From positions 373,492-437,491 of the forward strand of contig SEMN01000331.1 in assembly GCA_005408345.1 (NCBI GenBank): a stretch of 64,000 nucleotides of DNA, read 5' to 3'. A program made the position numbers and the translations under genes. The notes beneath the pieces are model-generated. The model did no database searches. It had not been told where the DNA came from and saw only the letters and a list, made by a program, of their open reading frames with translations. The DNA comes from Macquaria australasica. Taxonomy: Eukaryota; Chordata; Actinopteri; Centrarchiformes; Percichthyidae. Positions 53,628 through 64,000 of this stretch are shown here, piece after piece (position 1 is the first letter of the stretch; each line of letters starts with the position of its first letter).

Positions 53628-56091
53628 TAGATGTGGAATGAATTACAGTAACAGGAACAATTAATGTGATTGCTGCTCTTTGAATAATAAACAACATATT
53701 TATTCTCTGAGGACTTGAGGTATTTCTGGAGAACACATTAATGCTGTGATTAATCTGAAGGACTTGAGGTTCTGCCGTTGACGTCTCGGCCTCTAAAAGC
53801 CACCATACAGGTGGGAAGAAAACATGATATACTCAGTCCTGCTGGCATATAGATGCATTAAATTCCATTGTTTTTCTTTCAGGTAACATCATAGATTGGT
53901 GGATATGAGCAATTAAAAGGTCTGTGCTGGTGGAGATAGTTTGGTGGAGCAGTTTTTGTAGTGATCATTTTTTATAAATTTATATATAAAGTTAAGAACA
54001 GTTTTTCTTTGAGAAACAGCAGGTGGATTTGCTTAAAAACATGTAGTACAACGAGCCAAGAAACATACAGGAATTACAGACTAACTTAATAGAATCAGTT
54101 GAGATCTAGTGCACACAAAATGGTCTATAACAATCACTGATCGTCCTACAAATTAAATGATTAGATGTATTCATGTATTTATATTGATAGTTACTTTAGT
54201 GATAGTTACAAGATATTGCTAACGTTGGGATGAGGTTGCATGCGAACACATGCTCCTATTTTTAGGCATTTAAACAACTAAGAAGGTGCAGTGCCGGCAT
54301 CACACATGTAATTCTCTTATCTTACCATTGTATCCGTGAAGCCGTTAAGAGTTAAGGTGAAACAGGTGGTCAGAGGGTAGAAATTTACCTGTAAATCTGA
54401 CCCACAAAGCCCCTGCAGGACCTCAATAATGTGCGTGCGTCTTTGTATTTACCTCATTGAGTTCTCTGTCAGTGTTCAGGAACTCTGTCACTCCACCGAT
54501 GAGCTTCGAATTCATGAACAACGCTTCACCATAACTGAGATGAGACAGTGAGAGAGAGACGGTTAGTATTTCGGCTAGTACAAGTCCTCCACACGGACTG
54601 ACCGGTCGGCCGTCTCGGTCCCTCACCGTGCGTTGAGGACGTCCCACTTTTCTCTGAAGTATTTCCAGGCAAGGTTTCGACCCTGCGGGTTTCTGCCCAC
54701 GTGGATGATGACGTCGATCACGTCCTGCTCTGGGACCAGGTCGGAGGTCAAAGACAGGTTCAGTAACCTGGGAGACACAGAGACACAGCCAAGCTCAGTA
54801 ACCATGGTGATGGTAATTTACCGAGGTCAGACTGTACAGCCATTAACTGCAAATTGTACGTTTATAACTGCAGCCACAGTGGAGCATTCCTGTGTGTGCT
54901 ATCACCTGTTAGCATGCTAATATTTGCTACCATTTTAAAAAGGAGCCTGTGGTTCATATTTATAGAGGTTTACTTAAGCTAGCACGCTAAGAAATAAACT
55001 TTAGCCTGTTGTTGTTTATTAACATGATCAAACATTAGCGTTTGGATCTTATTTTAGCATGGATTTCAGTATTGTAGCTATAATCTGAACAAAGCTAGCT
55101 AGCTAAAATATTAACCCATGGCTCATACATATTGTAAGTTTTAGCTACATTAGCATAGTAGAAATATAATCTTAATTATAGTGATATTAGTGTTAAAGGT
55201 TAAAATGCTAATATTTATTAGCTTGCTAAAATATAGGCCTATGTGGATAATATTTCAACATGCTAACAAATTTTAAAATGCTAATGTTTGTTAGCATGCA
55301 ACAACCGTAGCCTGTGGGTAATGTTTTAGCAGCCAACGTGCCAAAAACGGTTAACCAAAAATGTAAAATTAAATATTAGTGCAAACATTAACGCGCATTA
55401 GGCTGATAATCATTAGCTGTTGGCTGAGTTTCCATGAAAAAACTGTCAAGATAATTTTCTTTTTCAACTCTTTATTGTCTTCAGAGATTTATAGTATTAA
55501 GCTGCCAAACACACAAACGCAGGCTGTATATCTGTTTATGTACAACAGGCAGAAAAGGTCAAGTTGTCTGATGGAAAGGGACATTTTGTAGTTTAATCTC
55601 CGAGCTTTACAGAAACCTTCTGATGAAACAAAGAGTTTGGTTGCAGAATCCTGATAATTCGGAGTTTAAAGTTTCTAAAGTGTTTTTTAAGATGTGAGAC
55701 TGAGCAAGACAAAGAGACACAACAGAGCGAGCTGATGTTCACTCATCAGTGTGTTCAGAGTTTACCTTCATCTTCCTTAACTTTCTGTTCCCAGTTCTAT
55801 GTATCTGTATCCCTCCACTCTGTGCGTCTGTGTGTGTGTATGTGTGTGTTAGCTGGACGTTTGTAGCTGCCGTCTTTTCATTAAACCCCCCCAAATCAAT
55901 TTTCTCTTTTTTTTTCTCCCACAATTCCTCTGTGCTGAAACCATTTCCTATGTGACCAATCAGTGTTTCTGTGCTGTGGCTTTTGATTTGTGTGTGTGTG
56001 TGCGTGTGTGTGTGTCAGGTATTGATTTTCCAGCCACAGTAAACTGTTCTGCAATCAGAGAAGGTAGTACTGCATGTTCAGATAGCAGCCA

Positions 56092-56125
<34 letters not shown>

Positions 56126-56226
56126 ATCCATCTCACTGTACAGTTTTGAGTGTGTGTGAGATCACCCTCACTATTTTTCTCAACAAGAGATAGCGGCAGT
56201 TAGCTCCTGATAAAAAACTGTGCTAT

Positions 56227-56277
<51 letters not shown>

Positions 56278-58623
56278 GCCAGATTTATATGTGTGTACGG
56301 CCTCAGGGCAAATTTTCACTGCACCTTTTCATTCAATTTGCAGTCTGTTTCTCTTCCATGAAAATAAAACTTGCTGCAGTAAAAAAAAAACATCCATCAC
56401 AGTCACCTGTTAGTCACCTTAATTTTTTTGGTTAAAGTTTTGTTTTTATCACACGGCAGTTCAGAGCAGTAACTCACCTTGTCTCCTCCTTGCATTTAAA
56501 CAAAGTGTTGCACTGAACTCTATTGTGAGGAAATCTAACTTAAGCAAACAATAAGGCTCATGCTCAGCTCTGCGGAGTGTTTTAGTGTCCATCAACGTAT
56601 TGTTTTAATTTTACAACTTTACTGTTCTGGTTCAGTCTCACAGCTCTCATTAATCTCTTTTCCAACAGCAGCAGCAGGCAGCTGCTTTCAGCAAACAAAC
56701 AAGCTGTAAAAACCCACTGTCCACTACCTGCCCAGCTCCAAACAGCAGCAAACAGCAGACAGACAGTCAGAGACGAGCTGGTGAACATAGTGGAGCGTTT
56801 AGCAGCTGATGAGCCAGATATTTCCCTCAAACACAGAGCTAACAGAGAGGGAACACTGGACTTAGATTCATCAGACACGACTCCAGATGAATGCTAATGT
56901 TGCTTCATGCCTGCTGGAACAGGAAACAGAAACAAGACACACAAACATTTCGTGTACCTGTTGAGGAGGAAGATGTTGTCCGAACAGGTCAGAGCCTCCA
57001 GCAGGATCTTCTTCTCTGAAACGGCGTTGGATGAGTGAAACTTCATCCAGATGAACTCCCACACGTCCTCGTCCATCAGACTGACCCCGGTGCAGTAAAC
57101 GATGTCTCTGATGTTGGGGGGAATCCTGCAAAGACACAAAATCTACCCATCAGACCGACCCAACCTGCCAAGACATTTCCAATGCAGCTAAAGTGTGTGT
57201 CACATTTTATAATAAGTTTTTGATTTGACTTCTGTGCAGTAAAAACAGCAGAGTGGACCAGGAAAGGTAATAAAACTAAAAACCCTGATAAGACACGTCC
57301 GCAGGATTAACCAGGACTCTCTCTGGATGCTGAGCGAGAGACTCTGGTTGCATTAGAGAGCTCCATTAAAACATCCCTTCACTTCTCCATTGGACTCCCG
57401 TGGTCATAAAATGCAGAGACAAAGACACACTTTAAGGCACTCTCCCACCAACTGGGACTCCAAAAAGTCTCAATAACCCTAATTGGCATGTGCACTTCTG
57501 AATATATTGTGCTGGAGTACTTTTGGAGTTTGAAAGAGTACAGCAGTAACTACTGACAATATAACGTCTGTCTCAGCTGTCCTTGATATGCACCATGTTT
57601 GAAGTCAAACTATTATCATATCATAAATCATAATCTGGTCAGATTTATTAACGAGATTGTTTAGATATATAACAGATGTGTATTCTTAGGCTACATCGCT
57701 GCTGACCCCGTTTTAGTTTGAAAACTCTGGATTGTGTTTTAGTGAGGACGGGCGGAAACAGACGTTTTAAAACGGTGACGCAGACACCCACGCTCGCTTC
57801 CTGATTGAGTCTGATCAGCCATGACGTGTCCTTCCCTGATTCGTCACGCCCCTATCACATGACCCTTTTCAGCCATGACTACCAGCGGTTAATTCAACAT
57901 GGATAACGAGTTACAACACTTCCTTTCAGTAACAGTTCCACCTGGTCGTCGGTCCAAGCAGAGAAATCTCTGCTCTTACTTTTCTCCATCGCTGTTCTTC
58001 ATTCATAGTATTTCCTGCCACTAACTAACCAACCAACCGCAGAGCAGACAATCTGCTTCTTGTTTACATCGGCACGTTCACGCCCAGTGCACGTGAATGG
58101 TCATGTGAAATGCGTTTCCAGGCGTGTAGTTTGGACAGAGATTATTTCTGAAACTGTGATAAAGTGCTTGTGTGGACGGAGATCAATTTTATTTTAAAAC
58201 AGCTTTTAAAAATGAAAACGTATTAGTGTGGATGTAGCTTCAGGTACTGAGCCAAGACATGGGACCCTACACCTGAGCTCGCTTGGCAAACTGGTCCCTG
58301 ACGAGAAGCCTGATTAAGTACTTGACCTGACCTTGTGGGTGAACACCTGGTGACTGGGCCTGTGCCGTGGTTCATGTCATATTGATTTTTTTGGGGTTTT
58401 TCTTTTGCCTTTGTTGCATAGGGACAGCTGAAGAGAGAGAGAGAGGGAGGATGAATTCTGGTCGCGCAAACTGTCTCTCAGTTTCTCTCTGGAGGCAGGA
58501 GGCCTGTGGTGGAGGATGAGCGATAAGAACTGGATCTGCAGCTCCTCAGTGGGGTTGAACAACAGGAGCACACACTCATAGAACTGGAGTTACTACAGGT
58601 AACTACAGTTTCTGTTGTTGGAT

Positions 58624-58684
<61 letters not shown>

Positions 58685-58872
58685 CCATGCCCCAGCTGAT
58701 TACTGGCCTGAATCATCAGCAAAGCAAAAAGGTGAATATTTCCTTCACACTATAATGTGTACGTGTGTGTGTGTGTGTGTGTGTACTTGACCCAAATTGT
58801 CAGTAAACCAAAACTAAAAACTTTCATCACAATCCAGTGCACTCAGCTGGCAGCAAAAATTATATACTGAAC

Positions 58873-58934
<62 letters not shown>

Positions 58935-59019
58935 TGCAGTGAGTGATGCAGGGACAATTACATCATTCACCGACCTGGGAAATAATTTTAGAGATGCTCC
59001 ACTTAAGAGCAAGCTTCAA

Positions 59020-59064
<45 letters not shown>

Positions 59065-59422
59065 GCTAACTTACACATTACTGCTGACTGCGGCATTAAA
59101 GTCCTTCTCAGATGACAGCTGCCAAACTGTGTATGCAAGTGTGTATTTATGAATGTGAGTGTGTTTAACTAGATAACATGATGTCTAGGCTACTAACAGG
59201 TTATTTATCATGTAAAACATGAAGCGCTACTGTGGCTACTGCTAAAGCTACTATATATAGTACTGCTACTCTTACTGTTTCATCCCTTGTTCTTCTGCAG
59301 CCTCTGCTGTTATTTCTAATGAAAATAACAGTAATAATGTAGAGTTTTTCTCTGCAGAATATAAAATGGAGGAACAGAGTCTCTGGGAACCTCCAGATGG
59401 CTCCCATCCCATTAACTAACAC

Positions 59423-59456
<34 letters not shown>

Positions 59457-62400
59457 AACAGCCTGTAGAGGATGTTTTATGTCCTAAAGCTCTATCTTTC
59501 TCCTGAAATATCTCTGCCTCCCACTCAACTCTTCCTCTGCATCAAACTCCCATTCTGACAGTAAACATGTCTCTCCACCATCTGCTCTGTCTGTCCACTT
59601 GTCTGTCTGTCCACCTGTCTGTCAATCTGTCTGTGCAGACTAAATGTCACTCTGAATTTTGAGAATCCCTCTGCCGGAGTGATAAAACATTTAAACTACC
59701 TGACAGAGCGACGTGAGCTCAGTCAGGTAATTAAAGCCTGACTAAAGGCGACAACGTGCTTCTGAAGTGCCTACACTTTCACTCCACGCCGACTCCGACC
59801 TCTGTCACACCCGTTAACAACCCTCAGAACCAGCTGTCCTGTCAGCAGCACAGCTCCTGAGGTGCTGCAAGCAGCTGGCCAAACTTATTTTACAAGACAA
59901 GACCACCATCATAAATTCAATGGACAGGAATGTTTTTTTAAGTAGGCTCCATGAAGAGCTCTATACGCTCACAGTGAATCTGAGGGTCTTGATTGATCGT
60001 TATAGATATATGTCACATATTTAAGTAGGAGATTTGAGTGAACCTTTCGGATCAGCATCAGTAAATATATGTGTTCTGTTTTTCGTAGGTCTGTTTTGGA
60101 TTGGGTCCAAAATGTTGGTGTTTTGAAGGATGGCCCCTGCATCCCTTGAAAGTCTGTTCATACTGTATTAGATGATTTATGTCCAGTGCCACACACTCGT
60201 TACTAATGCAGGAAGTAGCGTGCCTGATATGTAACAAGGCAAACAGTAAGTGTGTGGAGGTTGAGGTGGTGGATGGGCATGCAGCAGACTTACATGCAGG
60301 AGACTTGCGTTTGCATCCTGTCACAGACCTGGATTACTTTCACAGGTATCTGTTCATAAACCAAAGTATTGGACAAATTGAAATTTTGACCTGATGATGG
60401 CGCTGGATGGAATGTCAGAGGATCACCAAAGTTGTTACAGTTCATCCTGAGGGGGGAATGAATCTGTCCAATAGCTGTTGAGATACTTCAGTATGGACCA
60501 AAGTGGTGGACTGACCACCAGACCATCATTGCCATCCCTAGAGCCACAACACTAGCATGGCTAAAATATTAGTTTTAAGACCTTCATTAGTTCACTATTG
60601 TGCTTATATGTTGCATTCATTCGTGCTTAATCAAATCAACACACAGCAAACCCAGGCTCAGGTCGTATTCCTCCATAGAATTACTGAACACAATACACAG
60701 AGAGTGGAGGGAACAGGGGTGTTAATGGAGGCCCAGCAGTCCTTTGTTGTCCCGAGACCTCCTACCAGGTTAATACATCTATGGCCACAGCCACACTACG
60801 ATAAATTTAAAAACGGAGCTTTTTTGATCCATTTAGACGGTTCATTTACAACAAAACCCCAGTGGGATTAATATTCCAGGGGGGTTGTAGGCGTTAAAAT
60901 ATTAGCTGTGCTCTGCAGTAATTACACTCATTGTTCTGGACGTGAGTCTCATTACAGCAGGTGGTTCTTTAACACCCTTTTCATGCAGGAGACGCAGGTG
61001 TGACGCAGGTCTGCTGTTTGACCCATTCATATCAAAGCTTTATCTCTTTTGGTGTCACTGTTCTCGGGGACTGTAACTGTAGTTTCATACACATCACTGC
61101 AAAAGCACAAAGTTAATATACTGAGAAGTGCTAAATAAAGTTTCACGTGTTCTCCGTCTTTCTTTTTTAATCCTTTTTCAAGTAATTGTGTCAGGAGAGA
61201 GCTCGTCTGACAAGACTTCTGATAAAAAGCAGAGCTGTAATTAATACTTGGGCGTGGGGAGGAAAACCACATACATGTGCTCTCTCCAGATGGGATTAAA
61301 CTCACTGAATAGAGCATGAAATATTAAGAAATCACCCTGGAGAGATTAATCCTTTATGAATGCACTGAAACACACTGAAATGGAGCATTTCCAAATTGCT
61401 TCTCAAATTAAAAAAAAAAAGGCCACACTAGTGTCGTAGCAAGGATGGAAAAATTGAGCTTTTCCAAAACGCTGCCATATGGTTGTCATGTGAACTGCTC
61501 CCCTGTTGCTCGCTCTGTAAACAACAACTTAACTTTGGAGGAAAAAGACTGAAAAACACAGTTGGTGGAAAGGGCATAAAGGTAGTGACTCCAGAAATAT
61601 TTTGTTTTGGACGCTGAACTATCAGAAAATGGCTTGTAAACATGTCTCTGACGTTAGTGAGGACGTGGCCTGCTACTGCTCCTTCTCCAAGAATCCATTC
61701 ATAACATCTGCTGGATGGTATCTGAAACAGTGTTTAATTTTGTGTTTTTTTAATTTAAGCATGCCTCTTATCATCAGCTCCCTGCTGTCCTTTACAGAAC
61801 ACCAGCATCTGTTTCTATTTAATTTGCTGTTTGAAATCTAATTTTTGCAGATCTCGTTAAGGACCCAGGGGGAGCGAATGAGCCAGCAGAACATGACAGA
61901 GAAGAAGTCAGAGGCAGACAGGAAGAGAGGGAAAAGAGACAAATCAAAAGTGGAATAAAACAAATGGATCGATCGGGTGAGTGAGGGTTGCTGCACTGCT
62001 GTTGTTGTGTACTTTAACTTGATAGGTTATGTGACATGTACATGGGAACACTGGGTGTCAGACATGGTTTAGACACGGTTTTAGATTTTACATTTTTCAA
62101 CCCACATCCCCACATATGGGGCACAATTTGGTGTTCATTGTTTGTTGGGGTTTAGGTGGAAGAGCTACAGCTGCCCAACAATAACTAAACTCTTATTTAT
62201 ACTTCATTAAAGACTGTATTCTACATTTAGACACAGCATTACATTCAAGACTGGCCTGAAACTAAACTAAGGCTGACACGGTCACACAGTAAATCTGGTT
62301 TCAACCCCTTAAATTCTCAATTTTGCCTCTACAGTTCTCCTTGGGTAAAATATTCAAACCTAAAGATGCGTTTAGAAAGCGATGGAAATTTTTGTCTTGT

Positions 62401-63886
62401 GTCATTCGCACAAATTTGACTGCTGGAAAATTTGTGTTTATTTGCCCCAAACAGCCAGTCAACTGTACAGACGTTAGCTGTAAGCTAGCTAGCAACCATG
62501 TCTGTGGGAGTGTTTCCGTGTGTGTGTGTGTGTCAGCTCAGCCTCTGACTGAACTCAGAAGTCACTTGTAACTCCAGTTCTCTCTCTCCTTTTTCCTCTC
62601 GCCTCTGTACATTAACAAAGTAGATTCATATAAAGTCCTGGGATATGCATATTTCATATACATTCCCAGAGCCACGTGTAGCTCCAACAGTGGCCCAAAG
62701 GTTAAATGAAGCCAGTCAGTTGTACAGACAGTGTGTGTGAGTGTATTCGTACCTGTTCTTGTTGCTGGAGATCCAGTCAGAGATGTAGGCGACGGCCTGA
62801 CGGTGGCACTGTTTGTTCCCGAAGCTACAAGCTAACATGATGAGCTCCCTCTGTAACTCCCTGAAGAGAGACAGAGACGAGGAAAACATTGCGTGTGAAA
62901 TACATCATGATATTTTACAAAAACCTATCATCTGGAGGGTGGATGTCAGTTTAATCTCTGTGTGTCTAGTACAAAGATAGTCAGGACCTTTTTAGCTTAG
63001 CTTAGTACAGACTGATAGCAGGGGGGAACTGCTAGCCTAGCTAAAGCTCTGTCTTAACTCTACTGTTAACTCCGCTAACCACAGGATCTATTGATGACTA
63101 GCCTGTTAGCTAACAAAACAGACCGCTTTGTAGTTGTTAGAAGGTATATATTTTTTTTACTTTTGATGGAGTTTCTTCCTTCTTCCAGTCTTTGAGCTAA
63201 GCTAGGCAGTGATGTGACTGGTTGAGAGCATATATTATTATTAATCTCCACACCCTCCAATTTATATTCCACTTCACCCAGCCCTGTCGTACTTTACGCT
63301 GCTGCACATACATGAAATAAATAGCAGGTGCTCTAGGACACGCCCAAGACCTAGCGCTTTGCACCTGCATCGTTGTGTGATTACCATAGGGCCCTCGCTG
63401 TTATTAGTGTTATAACATTAACTGGTGTTGTGTGCGTGTGTGTTGCATACTCAGTCTGGTAGGATGCCTGCAGGACGTTGCCCTCATTCCCGGGGCCGTT
63501 TGTTGGCCAACCCATCTGATGGTACCGCGATGCAACCTGCTTCAGCACATAGTCCTGGTAACAGACATAAACAGACATGCGCACACACACACACACACAC
63601 ATCAAGTGTTAATTAACATACACCCAGCTGTCAGCGCTGAAGAGACAGTTTATTCTGCTAACACAGAGCTGTTACTGACTGACTGATTGATTGACTGAAG
63701 GGCTGATTGAGATAGTAACTGACTGATTGGGTGCTTACACTGAACAGGCTGTATTCGTCTGTGCGGTCCAGCAGTTTGTCCAGCTGGTAGAGAGCTCGGC
63801 TGGCGGCGTGCCACGGCAGGAAGGACGTCTCCTCCGGCAGATAGCCAATCAGCTGCAAGGGAACGCCCTGTGGGAGGTACCCAGCC
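51718..63886 (-). CDS. trhde: Thyrotropin-releasing-hormone-degrading ectoenzyme, last 7 coding exons (partial)
   Basis: Seven minus-strand exons (63886-63739, 63554-63451, 62860-62753, 57125-56958, 54767-54627, 54534-54453, 51870-51718) join in phase to 904 nt, about 301 residues ending in TAA. They match the C-terminal ERAP1-like helical domain of TRHDE in order: AGYLPQGVPLQLIGYL, FLPWHAASRALYQLDKLLDR, ASYQTE, GNKQCHRQA, IRDIVYCTGVSLMDEDVWEF, NLAWKYFREKWDVLNARYGE, ALFMNSKLIGGVTEFLN and VRWHRLHRRQFYQWL. The family is an M1 zinc metallopeptidase. It is a type II membrane ectoenzyme of about 1,000 residues that removes pyroglutamate from TRH. The signal anchor and the GAMEN and HEXXH catalytic exons lie beyond the right edge. 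It is convergent with wdr17. Confidence 0.94.
52300..52436. mobile_element. Tc1/mariner-like terminal remnant
   Basis: Reads 'gtgtccacatacttttggcc', then 'atatagta'. Its complement is the typical teleost Tc1-like end (tatatggccaaaagtatgtg). Only one end is present. Confidence 0.5.
53531..53626. repeat. Compound (TA)n(TG)n microsatellite
   Basis: Blocks of TA, TG, TA, then TG repeats. Confidence 0.95.
54453..54534 (-). CDS. trhde: trhde exon (sixth in window)
   Basis: Acceptor 'ctcatctcag'. Encodes YGEALFMNSKLIGGVTEFLN, then TDRELNE. Phase 0 end. Confidence 0.95.
54627..54767 (-). CDS. trhde: trhde exon (fifth in window)
   Basis: Acceptor 'gtctcccag'. Encodes LLNLSLTSDLVPEQDVIDVI and RNPQGRNLAWKYFREKW. 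Donor 'cacg|gtgagg'. Confidence 0.95.
54768..56957. other. trhde intron, microsatellites and TTAGC-rich stretch
   Basis: (CA)n at 56093-56123 and 56229-56276. 54,900-55,340 is unusually rich in 'gctaa' / 'ttagc' words ('gttagcatgctaatatt'). No gene seen. Confidence 0.6.
56958..57125 (-). CDS. trhde: trhde exon (fourth in window)
   Basis: Acceptor 'gtctttgcag'. Encodes IPPNIRDIVYCTGVSLMDED, then FIWMKFHSSNAVSEKKILLE and LTCSD. This is the most conserved exon here. Confidence 0.96.
58625..58682. repeat. (CA)n microsatellite, about 28 units
   Basis: Pure CA run in the large trhde intron. The 67-aa minus-strand Cys-Val frame is spurious. Confidence 0.95.
58762..59062. repeat. Cluster of (GT)n, (GT)n(GA)n and (CA)n microsatellites
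   Basis: (GT)n at 58762-58784, (TG)n at 58875-58916 running into (GA)n to 58935, and (CA)n at 59019-59062. Confidence 0.95.
59425..59454. repeat. (GT)n microsatellite
   Basis: About 15 GT units. Confidence 0.93.
60390..60565. repeat. Dispersed teleost repeat (same family as 42,185-42,370)
   Basis: Reads 'gacctgatgatggcgctgga', 'cagaggatcaccaaag', 'ccaatagctgttgagatact' and 'cactagcatggctaa'. From memory, this phrase set is widespread in percomorph genomes. Confidence 0.65.
62753..62860 (-). CDS. trhde: trhde exon (third in window)
   Basis: Acceptor 'tctctcttcag'. Encodes ELQRELIMLACSFGNKQCHR, then AYISDWISSNKN. Ends AG before 'gtacga'. Confidence 0.93.
63451..63554 (-). CDS. trhde: trhde exon (second in window)
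   Basis: Acceptor 'tctgttaccag'. Encodes DYVLKQVASRYHQMGWPTNG, then VLQASYQT. Phase 2 end. Confidence 0.92.
63739..63886 (-). CDS. trhde: trhde exon (first in window)
   Basis: Acceptor 'ctctctctcag' on the minus strand. Encodes AGYLPQGVPLQLIGYLPEET and WHAASRALYQLDKLLDRTDE. The donor is 'agt|gtaagc', chosen over an alternative GT two bases earlier because of its consensus and phase. Confidence 0.93.
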
Positions 63887-64000
63887 CTGAGAGAGAGAAG
63901 GAAAAAAGAGGACAGTCAAGAAAATCTACTGGTTAAAAACAGCTGGAAACATTAAATAATGAAACAATAAAAATGACTCCAGTCAGTTATTTGTTATTTT

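Larger units (their letters stand above)
51871..54452. other. trhde intron, no embedded gene recognised
   Basis: 2.6-kb intron with a Tc1-like end (about 52398-52436), a T-run near 52,725-52,750 and a TG/TA compound microsatellite at 53531-53626. No coding frame with known motifs. Confidence 0.6.
57126..62752. other. Large trhde intron (5.6 kb), no embedded gene recognised
   Basis: Holds microsatellites and a dispersed repeat (60,390-60,565). The remaining sequence shows no splice-framed coding blocks and no known motif on either strand. Confidence 0.6.

Noticed and set aside
60179..60394. 71-residue plus-strand frame in a trhde intron
   Set aside because: It lies next to a dispersed repeat with no family motif or splice sites.

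Overview
This window is nuclear DNA from a vertebrate, almost certainly a ray-finned (teleost, probably percomorph) fish. The evidence is spliced vertebrate genes with GT-AG introns, dense CA/GT microsatellites, and fish-type repeats: L2/CR1-like LINEs ending in a (TTGAA)n tail, PIF/Harbinger and foldback DNA elements, and a DIRS-like remnant. The species cannot be named from the sequence. Family assignments rest on remembered protein families, not on a search.

Layout. Positions 1-2450 hold an unclassified dispersed repeat followed by a 5'-truncated L2 fragment. From 4,246 to 34,499 the plus strand carries 25 coding exons of wdr17, a WD40-repeat plus alpha-solenoid protein. All 24 junctions keep one reading frame and give about 1,081 residues. 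The introns have been heavily invaded. Intron 12 holds a foldback element. Intron 13 holds an L2 tail. Intron 16 holds a long-arm foldback with a Harbinger piece in its loop. Intron 18 (9.2 kb) holds a foldback with a solo LTR in its loop and an L2 in one arm, then a complete Harbinger MITE, another L2 tail and a Hox9-like homeobox fossil. Intron 22 holds a DIRS-like remnant. Downstream of the last wdr17 exon lies a nearly complete L2 (about 35,138-40,100).

From about 40 to 51.7 kb I see only microsatellites, low-complexity tracts and dispersed repeats. From 63,886 down to 51,718 the minus strand carries the last seven coding exons of trhde (thyrotropin-releasing-hormone-degrading ectoenzyme, an M1 metallopeptidase). 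They cover about 301 C-terminal residues, and the catalytic exons lie beyond the right edge. The two genes face each other tail to tail. They are not known to work together and their adjacency is positional.

The points most worth a second look are the homeobox fossil at 27,074-27,181, the apparent absence of the last roughly 200 codons of wdr17 before trhde begins, the nested transposon stack in intron 18, and the DIRS-like relic in intron 22.
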